The notes under the pieces are model-generated. The model was not told where the DNA came from and did not search any database. It saw only the letters and a list, made by a program, of their open reading frames with translations. 64,000 nucleotides of DNA from a virus. The stretch lies in IMG/VR virus record IMGVR_UViG_3300027712_001108, positions 62,001 to 126,000 of that record; one strand, 5' to 3'. The translations under genes were made by a program, and so were the position numbers. The number at the start of each line of letters is the position of its first letter. The stretch's first letter is position 1. Shown here one piece after another: positions 23,526 through 32,665 of the stretch.

Positions 23526-23843
23526 ATGTCTGATTCAAATTTTGATTACCAACGCATCGCAGAAGATGTTGCAGAGAACGTTAAGAAATTGATTCCCGAA
23601 GTCAAGTTCAACAAGAACGGATATGAAATCCGCAGCGACATTCTCAAAGAAGCCAAAGACCTTATTGCACAGGACTTCCACTACAAGTGGCAAGGTTGGG
23701 AAATGAGCGCAGAACGCACTTCAACTGGACAAGTTGTTACCAGCGTTGCTATGCCTCAATTTCCTGGACTTGACAAAGTTCTTGAAGCTGCTGAAAAAAT
23801 GTACGAGTTTGTCAACAACGGCAATGTTCGTAAAAGCAAGTAA
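23526..23843 (+). CDS. Hypothetical protein
   Basis: 105 residues, with AGAGGAAA upstream of ATG 23526. Acidic helical N-terminus (RIAEDVAENVKKLIPEVKF), a Trp-containing middle (YKWQGWEMSAE) and a basic end. Codon use is more G/C-rich than in the AT-rich neighbours. Not recognised. A 12-pair hairpin follows it. Confidence 0.65.
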   Translation: MSDSNFDYQRIAEDVAENVKKLIPEVKFNKNGYEIRSDILKEAKDLIAQDFHYKWQGWEMSAERTSTGQVVTSVAMPQFPGLDKVLEAAEKMYEFVNNGNVRKSK

Positions 23844-23853
23844 CTGCTAACAT

Positions 23854-23879
23854 TTGTGGTGGGATTAGTCCCACCACAA
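23854..23879 (+). terminator. Strong hairpin, possible terminator
   Basis: TTGTGGTGGGA-TTAG-TCCCACCACAA, 11 perfect pairs just after the stop codon. Only a weak T-rich tract follows. Confidence 0.5.
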
Positions 23880-23894
23880 TTGACACTTTATTAT

Positions 23895-23971
<77 letters not shown>

Positions 23972-24006
23972 TAAAGTGCCAATTAACGTGGTATAAATAA
24001 CAGCAT

Positions 24007-24080
24007 GCGGGTGTTGTGTAATGGTAAGACCTTAGCCTTCCAAGCTAAAGACACGGGTTCGATTCCCGTCACCCGCTCCA
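24007..24080 (+). tRNA. tRNA-Gly (TCC)
   Basis: Acceptor GCGGGTG/CACCCGC, loop CTTCCAA, discriminator U, CCA encoded. Confidence 0.93.
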
Positions 24081-24093
24081 AAAACAAAGCAAC

Positions 24094-24771
24094 ATGTTCA
24101 CATATCAACACATACGCAATGAAATAAAACAACTGTGCAAGTCGCGTCCAGCAGCTATGATACCGTCGTGGGTACTGGACTATATGATGAAACATATAGT
24201 TGTTTTGCCGCCTGGCAGCATTGTGGTAGAATTGGGTACCTTTGTCGGTGGTACAACAGTGCTTATGGCTGATGCAAATCCCACAGTGATCGTACACACC
24301 TACGATATCAACCAGTTTGACAAATATGAAGACAGCGCAATGTTGCAACACATGCGCGACATATACGAATTACCATTGTTACAGGCCACTGACATTATTG
24401 AAATGCAACGCTTGCATTTAGAAGACTATGATAATATAGTGATGCATGTCGATGATACAACTAACATTGCAGAAACTGATATCGCAGTTGCACTGGTAGA
24501 TGATAACAGAGACGAAGCTGCATTACTCAATGTATTACAACAGTTGTGGCCTAAAATGGCACAAGGCGGAGTTGTACTGGGAGACGATATAGACTCGCCG
24601 GAAATATACAATGCGTTTGCTAAATTTGCAAAACTTCAAAATATAGAGTTGACAATCTATAGCAAATGCGTTAAATTAGTTAAAACAAACAACGTGTTCG
24701 ATAACAGACAGTTTGACTTTAAAGATACACTACTACACAAACCACACATAGAAGATTGCGAAAAAATATGA
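24094..24771 (+). CDS. Class I SAM methyltransferase
   Basis: 225 residues. VVELGTFVGGTTVLMA is motif I, VHTYDIN gives the acidic residue of strand 2, and GGVVLGDDID the strand-5 region with metal-binding-type acidic residues, as in class 24 methyltransferases acting on small molecules or sugars. It starts 13 bases after tRNA-Gly. Substrate unknown. Confidence 0.7.
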   Translation: MFTYQHIRNEIKQLCKSRPAAMIPSWVLDYMMKHIVVLPPGSIVVELGTFVGGTTVLMADANPTVIVHTYDINQFDKYEDSAMLQHMRDIYELPLLQATDIIEMQRLHLEDYDNIVMHVDDTTNIAETDIAVALVDDNRDEAALLNVLQQLWPKMAQGGVVLGDDIDSPEIYNAFAKFAKLQNIELTIYSKCVKLVKTNNVFDNRQFDFKDTLLHKPHIEDCEKI

Positions 24772-24881
24772 AAAAAGCCATTAACAAAGCAAACGAACAC
24801 AAGCAAATGCTTATGTTGCGACGTGGTTTGGTAGGACGTAAGACACGCAAGCAAAAGCGAATGGCGCCTGCTGCTGGTTAA
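24768..24881 (+). CDS. Very small basic protein
   Basis: 37 residues; ATG 24768 overlaps the TGA of the methyltransferase gene (ATGA). Highly basic (RRGLVGRKTRKQKRMAP), suggesting RNA or DNA binding. tRNA-Ala follows 7 bases later. Confidence 0.5.
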   Translation: MKKAINKANEHKQMLMLRRGLVGRKTRKQKRMAPAAG

Positions 24882-24888
24882 AGAATTT

Positions 24889-24962
24889 GGGCTGTTGGTA
24901 TAGTGGGAACACAGTAGCTTTGCAAGCTTCAGTCACCGGTTCGACCCCGGTACGGTCCACCA
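24889..24962 (+). tRNA. tRNA-Ala (TGC)
   Basis: Acceptor GGGCTGT/ACGGTCC with the G3-U70 pair that defines alanine identity; loop TTTGCAA; CCA encoded. Confidence 0.92.
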
Positions 24963-24986
24963 AATTAGAATTCGATGGTAGACTTG

Positions 24987-24994
24987 ATAAATAA
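24987..24994 (+). promoter_or_regulatory. T4-like late promoter box
   Basis: ATAAATAA 20 bases before the HNH gene ATG. Confidence 0.45.
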
Positions 24995-25014
24995 AATTAA
25001 AGGAGTCTACCAGC

Positions 25015-25461
25015 ATGCCGAGCGGAGTTAAAGGAACTGGTGCAAGTTATAAAACTTATAAATGTTTGTATTGCAGTAAAGATCAAAAATGTGGTAACAG
25101 TAAAGTAAACAAATACTGTGATAATAAATGTAAGGCAGCATATGAATATATCTACAAGTACATACCACTTGTTGAAAGCGGTCAATGTGCAGCCGGTAGT
25201 AATCCTTTAAGACGATATATTTTAGAAAGAGATAATCACACTTGTACTGAATGCGCCTGCGGAGACGAACACAATGGAAAACCATTAACGCTGCATATAG
25301 ATCATATTGACGGTGATAGCGATAATAACTTTCCAAAAAACTTAAGAACACTATGCCCGAATTGCCATAGTCAAACAGATACATTTGGCAATGCAGGTAG
25401 CGGAAATAGATACAAGAAGACTGCAAAACGAAACTTGTATTTACAACAATATAAATCCTAA
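25015..25461 (+). CDS. HNH endonuclease
   Basis: 148 residues, AAAGGAG upstream. N-terminal zinc-binding Cys pairs (CLYC, CDNKC), then the HNH core HIDHIDGDSDNNFPKNLR with CPNCH. The same core appears in the gene at 35184. A free-standing homing or restriction-like nuclease inserted between tRNA-Ala and tRNA-Val. Confidence 0.87.
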   Translation: MPSGVKGTGASYKTYKCLYCSKDQKCGNSKVNKYCDNKCKAAYEYIYKYIPLVESGQCAAGSNPLRRYILERDNHTCTECACGDEHNGKPLTLHIDHIDGDSDNNFPKNLRTLCPNCHSQTDTFGNAGSGNRYKKTAKRNLYLQQYKS

Positions 25462-25462
25462 T

Positions 25463-25537
25463 GCGGAATTAGCTCAGTGGTAGAGCGTTTGGTTTACATC
25501 CAAGATGTCGGGGGTTCGAACCCCTCATTCCGCACCA
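25463..25537 (+). tRNA. tRNA-Val (TAC)
   Basis: Acceptor GCGGAAT/ATTCCGC, loop TTTACAT, T-loop TTCGAAC, CCA encoded. Confidence 0.92.
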
Positions 25538-25907
25538 TATAACTGCCTATGCTATAGAATATGCGCCGAGCGTCAACTCTATCTAGGGAAGAAGCGCGAT
25601 GTATGTCATAGAAAACTTAAACTACCGCTTGAACTATAGAGCATATGTAGTATATAATATAATACTACCACATATTTGCATATGCCATAGATAAAGCAAA
25701 CAAACGGTGTTCAACACGATAGAGTGATCCCACTGAGGGGACAACATGGTGAGAACAATACTACTAGACTATTGCCGATGTTATAGAATGAGACGGTTGC
25801 AGATACCAGTTTCGTCATGATAAGGCAACACTAACCTGCTTAGACTATAGAATTTTTTGTTTACTACATCCAAAAAATCATAGTCAACGCAGCATAACTA
25901 ATAGAAT
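25538..25907 (+). other. Noncoding stretch between tRNA-Val and tRNA-Thr
   Basis: No ORF. Contains the hairpin GTAGTAT-ATAATATA-ATACTAC near 25650 inside CATATG...CATATG, and CTATAGA-type words recurring about every 50-100 bases. May be a processed RNA spacer; no family recognised. Confidence 0.35.
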
Positions 25908-25983
<76 letters not shown>

Positions 25984-26004
25984 TTTAACATGGATTATAG
26001 TTAA

Positions 26005-26715
26005 TTGGATTTAGAATTTATACCAGTTTTATATACTCCGGGACATTTTGGTACTTGGATTTGTTGGTTAATAAATCAACATTTGAGATTTCCAAAATAT
26101 GAATCTAGTCCTAAAAATCGAGATAGTCGAGACGTAATAATTGCAGCAGATATAGGATCAATTGAATCTAACTTTTATTGCTACAATTTATCTGACTGGG
26201 ATGCATATTACGCAGATGTCATACATCCAATAGCCGCAAATAACAAAAATCTAAATAAGTTTTCATTTAAATTCCATCCCAGTCACAATTTTAGAAAAGA
26301 CGATAAATCGTTAGATGTAGATGGCATTAATAAAATATTTTCATATATAGGTGTGAAGAAAACTGTTATCACATTTGTAGATAATACCTTAGTAAACGAA
26401 ATAAAAAAACGTTGGGAATATTTAGAAGACTACGAGTATGGTGCAGCTGATGCAGAAATGTTATATCAATGGCAACTTGCTAATATTCCAAATTACAATA
26501 AAATAAATGCAGATTATTTGTTATTAGATGCTGGTAAAATGTTATTGGGATCCGCGGAAGAATACAAAAAATTAACAGACTTTATTGATGAACCACCATT
26601 GGATAATTTTAAAGAACTAAGCAAGTTGCATTACGACTTTTCATTTTATTTTATGAATAGTATTAATAAAATTGCCATGGAGTTAAAAAACTATAATTAC
26701 AAAGTCGGAGTGTAG
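26005..26715 (+). CDS. Unknown protein of a three-member family (GG-motif N-terminus)
   Basis: 236 residues from TTG 26005; no Shine-Dalgarno site is evident. An upstream in-frame ATG (25990) is followed by TAA after four codons. The N-terminus FIPVLYTPGHFGTWICWLIN aligns in pattern with the genes at 15996 and 18414. The TAG stop falls within tRNA-Pro. Very AT-rich. The start is uncertain and the function unknown. Confidence 0.55.
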   Translation: MDLEFIPVLYTPGHFGTWICWLINQHLRFPKYESSPKNRDSRDVIIAADIGSIESNFYCYNLSDWDAYYADVIHPIAANNKNLNKFSFKFHPSHNFRKDDKSLDVDGINKIFSYIGVKKTVITFVDNTLVNEIKKRWEYLEDYEYGAADAEMLYQWQLANIPNYNKINADYLLLDAGKMLLGSAEEYKKLTDFIDEPPLDNFKELSKLHYDFSFYFMNSINKIAMELKNYNYKVGV

Positions 26716-26782
26716 CGCAGCCTGGTAGCGCAACTGCTTTGGGAGCAGTGGGTCGGGAGTTCGAATCTCTCCACTCCGACCA
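26706..26782 (+). tRNA. tRNA-Pro (TGG), second copy
   Basis: Acceptor CGGAGTG/CACTCCG identical to the first Pro gene, loop TTTGGGA, D-arm of different sequence, CCA encoded. Confidence 0.92.
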
Positions 26783-26808
26783 TTTTATCACGGGACGTTT
26801 AAACTTTT

Positions 26809-27978
26809 ATGACATCAGATCCCATTGACTGTTTTTACGCTAAAAATCATGCATTGGTATGGAGTAATGGATCTATTGCGCCTTGTTGCAATTACAAGGA
26901 TGGCGAAGATCCTATCGGCAATTATACCAACGTGTTTGAGTTTTTTAACAGCCCTGAAATGGCGCAGTTACGAGAAGATCACGCCAATGGTGTCAAACGT
27001 CAAGGTTGCCGTAAATGTTGGTCAGTTGAAGATATTGGCGGTACTAGCTATAGAAAACCCAGCAATCCCGATCACACAGGACAACTAAAAGGTTTAGATA
27101 TCGCCCTTGGTAGAACCTGCACATTGAAATGCAGAACCTGCGGTGCATTTGCTAGCAGTGCATGGGAAAGCGAATTAAAGTCGCGTGGTATACATAAGGA
27201 TTGGGGTAAACTTACCAGTGATGAAATACCAACGGCGGCATACGATCACATTGAGCAGTTAGACATCCAGGGCGGCGAACCGTTTCTCGATAAAAGACTA
27301 CCAGGCATATTAAATCATCTGCATACAAATGGTATCAGTAAGAATGTAAACTTGACTATTATCACCAATTTAGAATGGTTTCCAGACCAACGATTTACTG
27401 AACCGTTGAAACGATTTAAAAATCTACTAATCAAAATCAGTATTGATGGTGTGGGTACTAGAAACGAATATATGCGCAGTGGCAGTACGTGGGCAAACAC
27501 AATTAATACTGTTGAAAAATGGGGTCAGTTCAAACACAGTAAACCAGATAGCAATATAAAAATAGTAATCAGTCACACTATAAGCACTTTTAACTTTTTG
27601 TATTACGATGAAATGGTAGAAGAAACTGGTAAACTACGCACTTTACAGGGACTTGAAGATTTAGAACTCTGGGCGCATTATGCATTAGAGAATGAATGGC
27701 ATAATTGTTTCCTATTGCCAGATTCTCTTAAAGAAGAAGCTATAGGTATATGGGAGCAAGGTACTATACAGCCGTGGGAATATCAAACTTTTCGACATAA
27801 TACAGTAAGTATGCTATCTCAAGCGAGACCTATCCCACCGTTGCCGTTTGATAAATGGTGGTATAACAATGCCGAAATGGATAATATCAGAGGTCAGTCA
27901 ATACAAGATGCGCTGCCGGAATTAGTAAGCATGTTTGAAAAACACGGGCTCTTTTATAAAGATCAATGGACTAGGTAA
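26809..27978 (+). CDS. Radical SAM protein, short N-terminal Cys module type
   Basis: 389 residues. N-terminal Cys module (DCFYAKN, APCCNYKD, GCRKCW), then CTLKCRTC with Cys104, Cys108 and Cys111, and QGGEPF as the GGE motif. Same layout as the genes at 14766 and 33549, so three paralogues are present. Substrate unknown; the set may modify a peptide, protein or RNA. Confidence 0.8.
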   Translation: MTSDPIDCFYAKNHALVWSNGSIAPCCNYKDGEDPIGNYTNVFEFFNSPEMAQLREDHANGVKRQGCRKCWSVEDIGGTSYRKPSNPDHTGQLKGLDIALGRTCTLKCRTCGAFASSAWESELKSRGIHKDWGKLTSDEIPTAAYDHIEQLDIQGGEPFLDKRLPGILNHLHTNGISKNVNLTIITNLEWFPDQRFTEPLKRFKNLLIKISIDGVGTRNEYMRSGSTWANTINTVEKWGQFKHSKPDSNIKIVISHTISTFNFLYYDEMVEETGKLRTLQGLEDLELWAHYALENEWHNCFLLPDSLKEEAIGIWEQGTIQPWEYQTFRHNTVSMLSQARPIPPLPFDKWWYNNAEMDNIRGQSIQDALPELVSMFEKHGLFYKDQWTR

Positions 27979-28028
27979 ATATTTTAGATATAGTGCGACC
28001 GTGGTGATCGTAGTATTGCGTGTCTACC

Positions 28029-28036
28029 ATAAATAA
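28029..28036 (+). promoter_or_regulatory. T4-like late promoter box
   Basis: ATAAATAA followed by AGT and the HNH ATG at 28040; nearly the same junction precedes the HNH gene at 35184. Confidence 0.5.
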
Positions 28037-28039
28037 AGT

Positions 28040-28612
28040 ATGGAACATATCTGTGATCTCGGCTGCGGACGTACAGCAACATATTACTCTAAATGGACAA
28101 AACGTTATAGATGCGAGGCTAAGTCGCAGCAGTGTCCTGCTGTTAAAAATAAAAATATAACAAAATGTAAACAAGCACACGCAGACGGCAGGCACGGTTA
28201 TACTCATAATTCTAAATCTGCATGGTCAAAAGGTTTAACAAAAGAAACAAGCATAGCAGTTGCTAGAATATCAGTGCTTAATAGCCGTCCTCGTAAAGAT
28301 GAAACTGCAAGGCTTGCAAAAAACCGTTATCGAGAACAATGTAGATTCAAGTTAACAACCGCAGATCTAACTAAAATACCCGGCTATGAATTATTAGCAA
28401 TACACGGACAATATTGTAAACATACTAATCCAAACGGAGTAGTTAAAGATCACAGATTGTCGGTACACGAAGCATATAATTTAGGGTTAGATACAACATT
28501 AGTAAGTCATCCTGCTAATTGTGAATTTATGTTACACAAGAAAAATGCTGCAAAGACACTAAAATCGTCTATTACAGTAGAAGAACTAATTGCGACCGTG
28601 GCGAAATGGTAG
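28040..28612 (+). CDS. HNH-like endonuclease with N-terminal zinc module
   Basis: 190 residues. The N-terminus CDLGCGRTATYY, with RCEAKSQQCP, is a zinc-binding module also found in the HNH protein at 35184. The C-terminal VVKDHRLSVHEAYNLG with SHPANCEFMLHKKNAA is the D-H...H-P-x-N-C...N variant shared with the HNH protein at 45150. The TAG stop is inside tRNA-Leu(GAG). Confidence 0.75.
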   Translation: MEHICDLGCGRTATYYSKWTKRYRCEAKSQQCPAVKNKNITKCKQAHADGRHGYTHNSKSAWSKGLTKETSIAVARISVLNSRPRKDETARLAKNRYREQCRFKLTTADLTKIPGYELLAIHGQYCKHTNPNGVVKDHRLSVHEAYNLGLDTTLVSHPANCEFMLHKKNAAKTLKSSITVEELIATVAKW

Positions 28613-28675
28613 ACGCTGTAGTTTGAGGGACTATTGCCGCAAGGTGTGAGAGTTCGAGTCTCTCTGGTCGCACCA
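28592..28675 (+). tRNA. tRNA-Leu (GAG)
   Basis: Class II: acceptor GCGACCG/TGGTCGC, loop TTGAGGG with G37, variable arm GCCGCAAGGT, CCA encoded. Its first 21 bases overlap the HNH gene. Confidence 0.9.
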
Positions 28676-28685
28676 ATTATAGCTA

Positions 28686-28714
28686 TTGACAAGTTATCAG
28701 TTCTATGTTATCGT
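28686..28714 (+). promoter_or_regulatory. Possible sigma70-type promoter
   Basis: TTGACA (28686-28691) with TTATCG or TATCGT 16-17 bases downstream, ahead of ATG 28749. Confidence 0.4.
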
Positions 28715-28748
28715 CAATCAACAGTATTACATTGAACAAGGTGATGGC

Positions 28749-29129
28749 ATGTCTAGCAAAACTGATCAATTAATTGCCAAAGCACTCAGTACGTTTAGTG
28801 AAGACGAAGCTATTGCATGTTTGCGTATGGCTCGTAAGCACAACACTGGCGGTACCGCTACACAATCGACTGCATCAGCTGAACGAGATTGGGAAGCACT
28901 TGCTCGCAAATATCACAAAGCTGCATACGAGCTACAAGAAGAACTCAAGATAGTAAAAAGGCAAAGGCAACTTTATGCAGATTCGTCTGCACGTCATTCA
29001 CTTGATGCAAAGTTTGCCAAACAACAAGCAGAAACTATATCCCAAGACATGAAAAATCGTATAGTATACTGTGTAGTTATGCTAGTTCTTGCTGCATGCA
29101 CGTCATTTGCAATTGGTTATATAATTTGA
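28749..29129 (+). CDS. C-tail-anchored coiled-coil protein, DUF2786-like N-terminus
   Basis: 126 residues; ATG 28749 chosen for AAGG 11 bases upstream. Residues 6-30 (DQLIAKALSTFSEDEAIACL) follow the DUF2786 pattern (K-A-L-S-T..E-A-x-x-C-L). Residues of about 45-100 are helical and charged, and the last 22 are a membrane span. Exact role unknown. Confidence 0.6.
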   Translation: MSSKTDQLIAKALSTFSEDEAIACLRMARKHNTGGTATQSTASAERDWEALARKYHKAAYELQEELKIVKRQRQLYADSSARHSLDAKFAKQQAETISQDMKNRIVYCVVMLVLAACTSFAIGYII

Positions 29130-29150
29130 TAAAATGTTTATACAATGGTG

Positions 29151-29178
29151 TTGACAACTGGTATATTACAAGTTAAAG
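29151..29178 (+). promoter_or_regulatory. Candidate promoter of the long RNA
   Basis: TTGACA (29151-29156), 16-base spacer, TTAAAG. A second TTGACA with the same 16-base spacing and the same TTAAAG lies about 88 bases downstream (near 29239). Confidence 0.45.
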
Positions 29179-29281
29179 TAACACATGTAAGCAGCAATAA
29201 ACGAAGTTGAACTGTTGCTTACAAAAAATAAAAAACAGTTGACATGCTGTGTGTAAGATGTTAAAGTTATCAAGTAAGCAA

Positions 29282-29302
29282 GAAACGGTTTACATGCTCT
29301 TT
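29282..29302 (+). repeat. 21-base element, exact copy of 6438-6458
   Basis: Contains AACGGTTTACATGCTCTTT, within the 5' part of the long RNA region. Confidence 0.6.
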
Positions 29303-30076
29303 ATAAACGACACTGTGTTTACACAGACATATTGGGTAGTAACACTGTTAAGTAGCATTTGGTGATTCTTATGTGAAACAACAGGGTTAAACGCTTTCAA
29401 CAATAAGTTGGGATGTTACAATTAATCACTGTATCTACCGACTGACGATAGAGTAACAGTATGTCGATGCAAACACAGTTAGCTTTAATACACCTAACAA
29501 CAGCGAATGCTCGTTGCTGCTGAAAGAAACGACGGATGATGCAGCTTTAAAGTCCGTTGAACGCTTCTGTTGTAGATGTATTAGAGTTTGGATGATACGG
29601 CCGTTGAGAAACGTGAATATCATCTATGAGATTGGGGGTTTAGCCTCAATAGGATAAGTGCAGTGATGCACCCAAAGCCGGAAAGCCTACATACCGGCGC
29701 TAGTAAAATAGTCCATCTAAACAAGCCTGAACCAGTGTTGACTCGGGCAACCGAAAGCAACACCCGTCCGTAGAAAGGCGGTAGGCAGTAAGTTAGGAGC
29801 TCTGTCCGAAAGGATAGTCGCAGAGCCAGTCGGTGAGCGATAAGAGGGTTGGCGCCCAAACAGAGTTCAGCCAAACTAACGAATGCTGACAGTTAACAGG
29901 TAGTTACAGTGTCTGAGCCCGCAAGCAAAGGCATGGTAGCATTTCAAGAGTGGAAGGGTTAGGCCCCGGATACTTGAAGAAAGGTCAAGTAGTTCGCAAG
30001 ACGAAAGACACGAGGTGTGTTGTATTGGGTATGCCAAAAGCATATTCAGCAGCGGTGGTAGCACATCTCAGATAGG

Positions 30077-30153
30077 TTGCAAATAACTCAGCGGTAGAGT
30101 AATTCCCTTCTAAGGAATCGGCGAAGGTTCAATCCCTTCTTTGATAAATGCAA
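30077..30153 (+). tRNA. tRNA-Arg-like (TCT) element embedded in the long RNA
   Basis: D-arm ACTC/GAGT, anticodon arm ATTCC-CTTCTAA-GGAAT and T-arm GAAGG-TTCAATC-CCTTC are perfect. The acceptor is TTGCAAA against TTTG-CAA, split by a 7-base insert ATAAATG, and no CCA is present. It is likely a structural domain of the long RNA, not a working tRNA. Confidence 0.6.
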
Positions 30154-30469
30154 AGTCTACCACGGTATGTTGTGTAAGGTGTCAAATACTTGAGGCGCAA
30201 GCCAATCAAGTTCAACAAAGCTCGCAAGGCAGCGTTGATTTGTACTAGAAGATTCGTAGCTCGCAAGGCTTAATGGTTCGCAAGATCAACGGATAATAAG
30301 GTGCAGAATAGCAGCATATGACGAGTCTACTGCCTGACTCTAAAAACGGCGACACTGTTAGTGGACCAGATTACCGCAAGGGATCTAGTGGATGTCGGAA
30401 GAAAGCAACTCGCAAGGTTGGTAATAATGTCCGAAGCATTAACATCGAACGTGTAATCTCAGCGTTTTC

Positions 30470-30494
30470 AAAAAAGGCCCTTAGGGGCCTTTTT
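30470..30494 (+). terminator. Intrinsic terminator of the long RNA
   Basis: AGGCCC-TTAG-GGGCCT with an A-run before and five T after; could work in both directions. Confidence 0.88.
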
Positions 30495-30512
30495 GCATGA
30501 CTGAAACATCTG

Positions 30513-30520
30513 CTAAATAT
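30513..30520 (+). promoter_or_regulatory. T4-like late promoter box
   Basis: CTAAATAT 27 bases before ATG 30548. Confidence 0.5.
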
Positions 30521-30547
30521 CTGTGCAACATTTAGCGAGCTCACATC

Positions 30548-31225
30548 ATGCGTATCAACGAAATCTTAAACGAAGCAGAAACACCAAAAGTGGACATAGA
30601 GCATTATGGAAATTGGACAATAAGCATGAGCAAAGATCCAGTTATAATGAAAGCCATAACCGGAGACACGGCACAATTTGTTGCAAAAGTCACTAATAAA
30701 CGTCGTCCGCAAGCTGTGTTTTTTGGAGTAGGTACTACTCAGGGTGCAGCCAGAGACGATGCCATGTCAAAAGCTGTTGACCAAGAACGTCCAGACATGC
30801 ATGTAAAATATTCTTTAATACAAGGCAAGCTAAACGTACCGTTTTTTCGCGAATATTCTTCAGATAATCGTAATACGTATGTTAAATTCATAAAAGATGA
30901 CATCGGTAACACATCACTTGTGTTAGCAAACGACCAGTATGCTAGAGAATTTGGTAAATCATTATCAGAGTTGGGATTCAGTAGATGTACGCCGACACCC
31001 AATTTTGGTATGAATTTCACTATAACAGGCGATATGTTGTCAACTTATGGTCTTATACCTAATATGCGATATTCATTGAGCGCATATGACACAGACAATG
31101 ACGGCAATCAATTGTTTCAGTTAATACCCGAATCAAGATCACAAGGTCCGTGGGATAAGATGATTATGCGCACACCGGGACTTACTATTGCTGCAATACC
31201 AATGCGCGACACAATAAATAAATAA
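30548..31225 (+). CDS. Hypothetical protein with capsid-targeting-like leader
   Basis: 225 residues. Residues 1-9 MRINEILNE end in L-N-E, a T4 prohead-protease-type cleavage site, followed by AETPKVD. The rest is a mixed alpha/beta domain with no motif I recognise. Late box upstream. Probably packaged in the head or processed during maturation. Confidence 0.65.
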   Translation: MRINEILNEAETPKVDIEHYGNWTISMSKDPVIMKAITGDTAQFVAKVTNKRRPQAVFFGVGTTQGAARDDAMSKAVDQERPDMHVKYSLIQGKLNVPFFREYSSDNRNTYVKFIKDDIGNTSLVLANDQYAREFGKSLSELGFSRCTPTPNFGMNFTITGDMLSTYGLIPNMRYSLSAYDTDNDGNQLFQLIPESRSQGPWDKMIMRTPGLTIAAIPMRDTINK

Positions 31226-31432
31226 TTGTGATATTATCTAACTGATATCTAACATAAATTTTTAAGTATTTTGCATGATTAATGTCTCAGTTGATCCATT
31301 AAAAATATCTAGCAGCATGCGTTGACAGACTGCTGGTCCTCGAACACACTATGCATGTGATGTTTCTAATCGGACACATATACCGGTAGCAACTCATTAC
31401 ATAGCACAACAGTACAAAATGGAGAACCAAAA

Positions 31433-32665
31433 ATGTCAAGTGCAACGACTCTTGTCGCTAATAACACACAGGTAAATGCGACTGCTATAACAACTGCAAC
31501 GGCAAGTTCTAAGCAGAACTATGCTGCTGTTCGCAATAAACGCTTTTCTAATAAAAAAGGTATTAGTGTAAGTATTGATAAACGCTGGAACGATACTATT
31601 GCAGCATTACCTGCCAAAGAGCAAGCATCAATCAGTCAACAATTAACCAATGCTGTTGCAGAGTTTCGCAGACGTATGCCTCATGTAAAATCCTGGACAG
31701 ACTTGGATTTGGTAGAGGCTAAATCACTGATGATGAGTACCGTATATATCGACATAACTATCCAGCGTCTGCCAGACCCCGACTGGATATTGAAAATCAT
31801 AAACAAGTTTAAAGAATCCATGGTGACACCAATTGCAGTGTATAAAGACGAACACGGCGTATATCATGCTCGCGACGGACAGCATACTTTGATTGTGTTA
31901 TGGATTATTGCTACTAAAATTCTTGGCATTAATCCCGACAATGTGCAAATACCTGTCAACATTTACAAAGACAAGACCCGTGCAGAAGTTCGTGAAAATT
32001 TTATCAGCTCTAACAGCGACGGCAAATTGCAACTGGATGCATTTGATATCTACGAGCAAAAAATCTGCGGCGTTCGTGTAGACGGTAGCAAAAACCCGGA
32101 CTGGCTGCAAACAGAACTCAAACAACGTCATATTGAAAACAATGGCATGTTTGTAACAGCTAAAAAGTTTGGCGATGCCGACGAACCGGGTGCAATTAGT
32201 CGTTTACACGAAATTAATAAAATGCAAGCTGTTGCGGTAAAGAACTGCTGCGAGTATCTTAAGATAGTAGGATGCAACAACCGTGCAGTAGAAGAAAAAG
32301 AAATGGTGATGATGGGTCAGTTTTTTGATCGTTGTTATCATGCAGAACAAAACTACAAAACCAATAAGAAAGACCAATTACCAAATGTAGTTGTAACGCC
32401 ATCTTTTATAAAAGATCTTGCAACTACTACTACAAAATTATGGAATGCAGATTTTAAACCAGACAGTAAGTTTTGGAAAAAAGGTGCAGTTGCATATGTT
32501 AATTGGCATACATCTGTAGACATTAAAACCAAAGCCAAGTTTATGCCTGAACCTGTACACGGTATGCCATTTATGTTAGCATGTCTAGATAAACATTTTT
32601 CATATGCTATTCCACTTAATAGCAGCACATCAGAGTTTACCCCCGCAGAAAAGGATCTATTCTAA
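31433..32665 (+). CDS. ParB/Srx-fold protein
   Basis: 410 residues, GGAG upstream. After a Ser/Thr-rich N-terminus of about 40 residues, TPIAVYKDEHGVYHARDGQH carries the ParB/sulfiredoxin-fold core (D-G-Q-H in place of D-G-x-H-R), followed by a helical C-terminal region. ParB-like folds occur in DNA-binding proteins, nucleases and some NTP-using enzymes. Its TAA overlaps the ATG of the HNH gene, suggesting the two act together, for example on host DNA. Confidence 0.65.
   Translation: MSSATTLVANNTQVNATAITTATASSKQNYAAVRNKRFSNKKGISVSIDKRWNDTIAALPAKEQASISQQLTNAVAEFRRRMPHVKSWTDLDLVEAKSLMMSTVYIDITIQRLPDPDWILKIINKFKESMVTPIAVYKDEHGVYHARDGQHTLIVLWIIATKILGINPDNVQIPVNIYKDKTRAEVRENFISSNSDGKLQLDAFDIYEQKICGVRVDGSKNPDWLQTELKQRHIENNGMFVTAKKFGDADEPGAISRLHEINKMQAVAVKNCCEYLKIVGCNNRAVEEKEMVMMGQFFDRCYHAEQNYKTNKKDQLPNVVVTPSFIKDLATTTTKLWNADFKPDSKFWKKGAVAYVNWHTSVDIKTKAKFMPEPVHGMPFMLACLDKHFSYAIPLNSSTSEFTPAEKDLF

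Larger units (their letters stand above)
29180..30494 (+). ncRNA. Giant structured noncoding RNA (about 1.3 kb)
   Basis: No plausible ORF, but dense helices: TGTAAGCAGCA/TGTTGCTTACA; CTGTGT/ACACAG; TAATACA/TGTATTA with ACAACAG/CTGTTGT; CGACGGA/TCCGTTG; GATGATA/TATCATC; GTGCA-GTGA-TGCAC; GCTCTG/CAGAGC. At least five C-GCAA-G tetraloops lie in its second half, together with an embedded tRNA-Arg-like element (30077-30153). It ends at an intrinsic terminator. The size, GNRA loops and tRNA link recall the GOLLD and ROOL classes of phage RNAs; homology is not tested. Confidence 0.65.

Noticed and set aside
25640-25670. Palindrome GTAGTAT...ATACTAC as an origin or terminator
   Set aside because: It has no T-run or iterons and lies in an AT-rich spacer; left as unexplained.
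29620-30064. Open frames on the minus strand (for example 29620-29874 and 29876-30064)
   Set aside because: They lie in a helix-rich RNA region, have no ribosome sites and encode unconvincing Leu/Cys-rich sequence.
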